Assembly: GCA_964389475.1 (NCBI GenBank) | Contig: CAYMFD010000019.1 | Coordinates: 1 to 43,925, forward strand | Direction of reading: 5' to 3' | From: CAYMFD01 sp964389475 | Lineage (GTDB): Bacteria > Bacteroidota > Bacteroidia > Chitinophagales > Saprospiraceae | Length of the DNA stretch: 43,925 bases | Shown: positions 42,844 to 43,925 of the stretch, piece by piece | How positions within the stretch are numbered: the stretch's first letter is position 1 | Layout: each line of letters opens with the position of its first letter | The notes under the pieces: model-generated | Told to the model about the DNA's origin: nothing | Database searches by the model: none | The model's input: the letters and a program-made list of their open reading frames with translations, nothing else | Position numbers and translations under genes: made by a program

Positions 42844-43923
42844 TTACGAAGTTGCAGCTACCGGCGAAGGCACTCGATGCACCCACCCGAAGGTATCCTC
42901 TAGTCTACCTGACCGCATACCATTGATCAGCGACTTAGCTAGTGGTGCTACCTTATATGACTCTGTATCAAAGGTCATATCGACACCCTTATAATGTAGT
43001 CGTTCGGCCATCGAAACGACAGCTGCTGTACCCGATCCGAATACCTCCGTTAACTTACCTGCCTCATAAGCTTCTACAAGCTCATCTATAGAAACCTTTC
43101 GTTCTTCGACATCGTAACCTTCAGCACCGAGTATTTCTATCAATGACTTTCTAGTGATGCCCTTGAGGATGGCTCCATCAGTTGATGGAGTAACCACCTT
43201 GCCGTCTATCACAAAGAAGATATTCATGGTACCGACCTCCTGTACGTACTTAAACTCTTTAGCGTCCAACCACATGATCTGGTCAAAACCCTCCGCTCTA
43301 GCTAGCTTAGCGGGTAGCAGGGATGCTGCATAGTTACCTGCTGTTTTGGCCTCTCCGACACCGCCCTCTACCGCACGGACATACTCTGTCTCTGCTTTTA
43401 ACTGCACAGGCTTGGCATAGTAAGGACCTACAGGCATAGCGAATATGATAAAGCGGTAGGTATCACTGGCTCTAACACCTATAAACTCATCGGTCGCGAA
43501 CATCAGTGGTCGTAGGTATAATGCACTTCCTTCCTCTGCGGGTATCCAGTCCTTCTCTAGATCTACAAGGGTACGTATGGCATCTAAGAAAAGCGTCTCT
43601 GGCACCTCTGGCATACACATGCGTCGAGCACTACTATTGAGTCTATATACGTGTTCTTCTGGTCTGAATAATAGCGGCGTACCATCGACATGACGCGTGG
43701 CCTTCATACCCTCAAAGATCGACTGACCATAGTGCCATGCTAGATTTCCTGGGTGCACCTCAAACGGGGCTAGTGGTTTAATCTCCGCATTAGTCCACTT
43801 GCCATCAATCCAATCTACTACAAACATGTGATCGCTAAAGACCTTACCGAATGGCAGGTTTTCGAAGTTAACACTTGCGATTCTACTATGCTCGATAGTT
43901 GAGATTCTGATTGGCTGAGTCAT
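42844..43923 (-). CDS. ilvE: branched-chain amino acid aminotransferase (IlvE)
   Basis: A complete 359-aa fold-type IV PLP enzyme. The Schiff-base lysine is Lys193 in GEAKTAGNYAASL. Other motifs: WHYGQSIFEGMKA (63-75), YLRPLMFATDEFIGV (136-150), EVGTMNIFFV and TEVFGSGTAAVVS, which bind PLP phosphate. It interconverts Leu, Ile and Val with their 2-oxo acids. The start ATG is 2 bp from the window edge, so the promoter is outside. The acyl-CoA carboxylase beta subunit at 33.6-35.1 kb would act further along leucine degradation, but there is no operon link. Confidence 0.94.
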   Translation of the reverse strand: MTQPIRISTIEHSRIASVNFENLPFGKVFSDHMFVVDWIDGKWTNAEIKPLAPFEVHPGNLAWHYGQSIFEGMKATRHVDGTPLLFRPEEHVYRLNSSARRMCMPEVPETLFLDAIRTLVDLEKDWIPAEEGSALYLRPLMFATDEFIGVRASDTYRFIIFAMPVGPYYAKPVQLKAETEYVRAVEGGVGEAKTAGNYAASLLPAKLARAEGFDQIMWLDAKEFKYVQEVGTMNIFFVIDGKVVTPSTDGAILKGITRKSLIEILGAEGYDVEERKVSIDELVEAYEAGKLTEVFGSGTAAVVSMAERLHYKGVDMTFDTESYKVAPLAKSLINGMRSGRLEDTFGWVHRVPSPVAATS

Positions 43924-43925
43924 AT

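Overview
This window comes from a member of the Bacteroidota, most likely the Saprospiria/Lewinella side of the phylum. The evidence is a cbb3 oxidase operon with fused CcoN-CcoO, a T9SS type B (gliding CHU_C) C-terminal domain, the SatD/DUF3307 pair, DUF983, a RibBA with a degenerate GTP-cyclohydrolase half, YeeE/YedE pairs, acidic residues after lipoprotein cysteines, and promoters of the Bacteroidota type (TTTG about 20 nt before TAnnTTTG). Much of the window is housekeeping. It is a draft scaffold: four runs of exactly 100 N (19039-19138, 30421-30520, 33775-33874, 36347-36446) mark gaps of unknown true length, and each one damages gene models.

Layout. 1-2.3 kb: parE and a small membrane protein. 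2.3-8.6 kb (minus strand): a micro-oxic respiration operon, ccoS-ccoNO-ccoQ-ccoP-(hairpin)-ccoG-ccoH-SafE, with an FNR-like dyad upstream of ccoS. 8.8-11.7 kb: DUF983, an alpha/beta hydrolase, then SatD and DUF3307 preceded by three 28-bp-spaced palindromes and a consensus promoter. 11.7-17.8 kb: a TPR lipoprotein, a convergent run of glycosyltransferase-ribBA-N-acetylglucosamine kinase-hypothetical, and a DUF368 lipid carrier transporter. 18-20.6 kb: an S1/P1-like nuclease and a UbiD decarboxylase, both missing their 5' ends in gap 1. 20.7-26.7 kb: tandem PQQ-propeller lipoproteins and a large T9SS cargo protein. 26.8-28.9 kb: CorA and an HTH protein. 29.3-33.5 kb: MBL-rhodanese sulfur enzyme, di-haem peroxidase, an STM3941-like protein and two YeeE/YedE sulfur transporter halves. 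33.6-39.1 kb: acyl-CoA carboxylase beta subunit and a giant BNR/LamG secreted protein. 39.3-43.9 kb: a small lipoprotein, a sugar isomerase-like protein, asnB with a divergent Lrp/AsnC regulator, and ilvE.

The most interesting locus is SatD-DUF3307 (10.17-11.66 kb). SatD looks like a degenerate or divergent class III nucleotidyl-cyclase fold (two Asp 40 residues apart) joined to a C-terminal HTH. Its promoter carries three near-identical palindromic operators, one lying between the -33 and -7 elements. The downstream membrane gene has a TGA where a Trp codon is expected. Together these suggest a self-regulated, possibly nucleotide-sensing, membrane-linked switch, although the function is inference. 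Also notable are a four-cysteine insertion in CcoG, an 11-bp-stem hairpin separating structural from assembly cco genes, and a MccB C-terminus that reads in a different frame across its gap.
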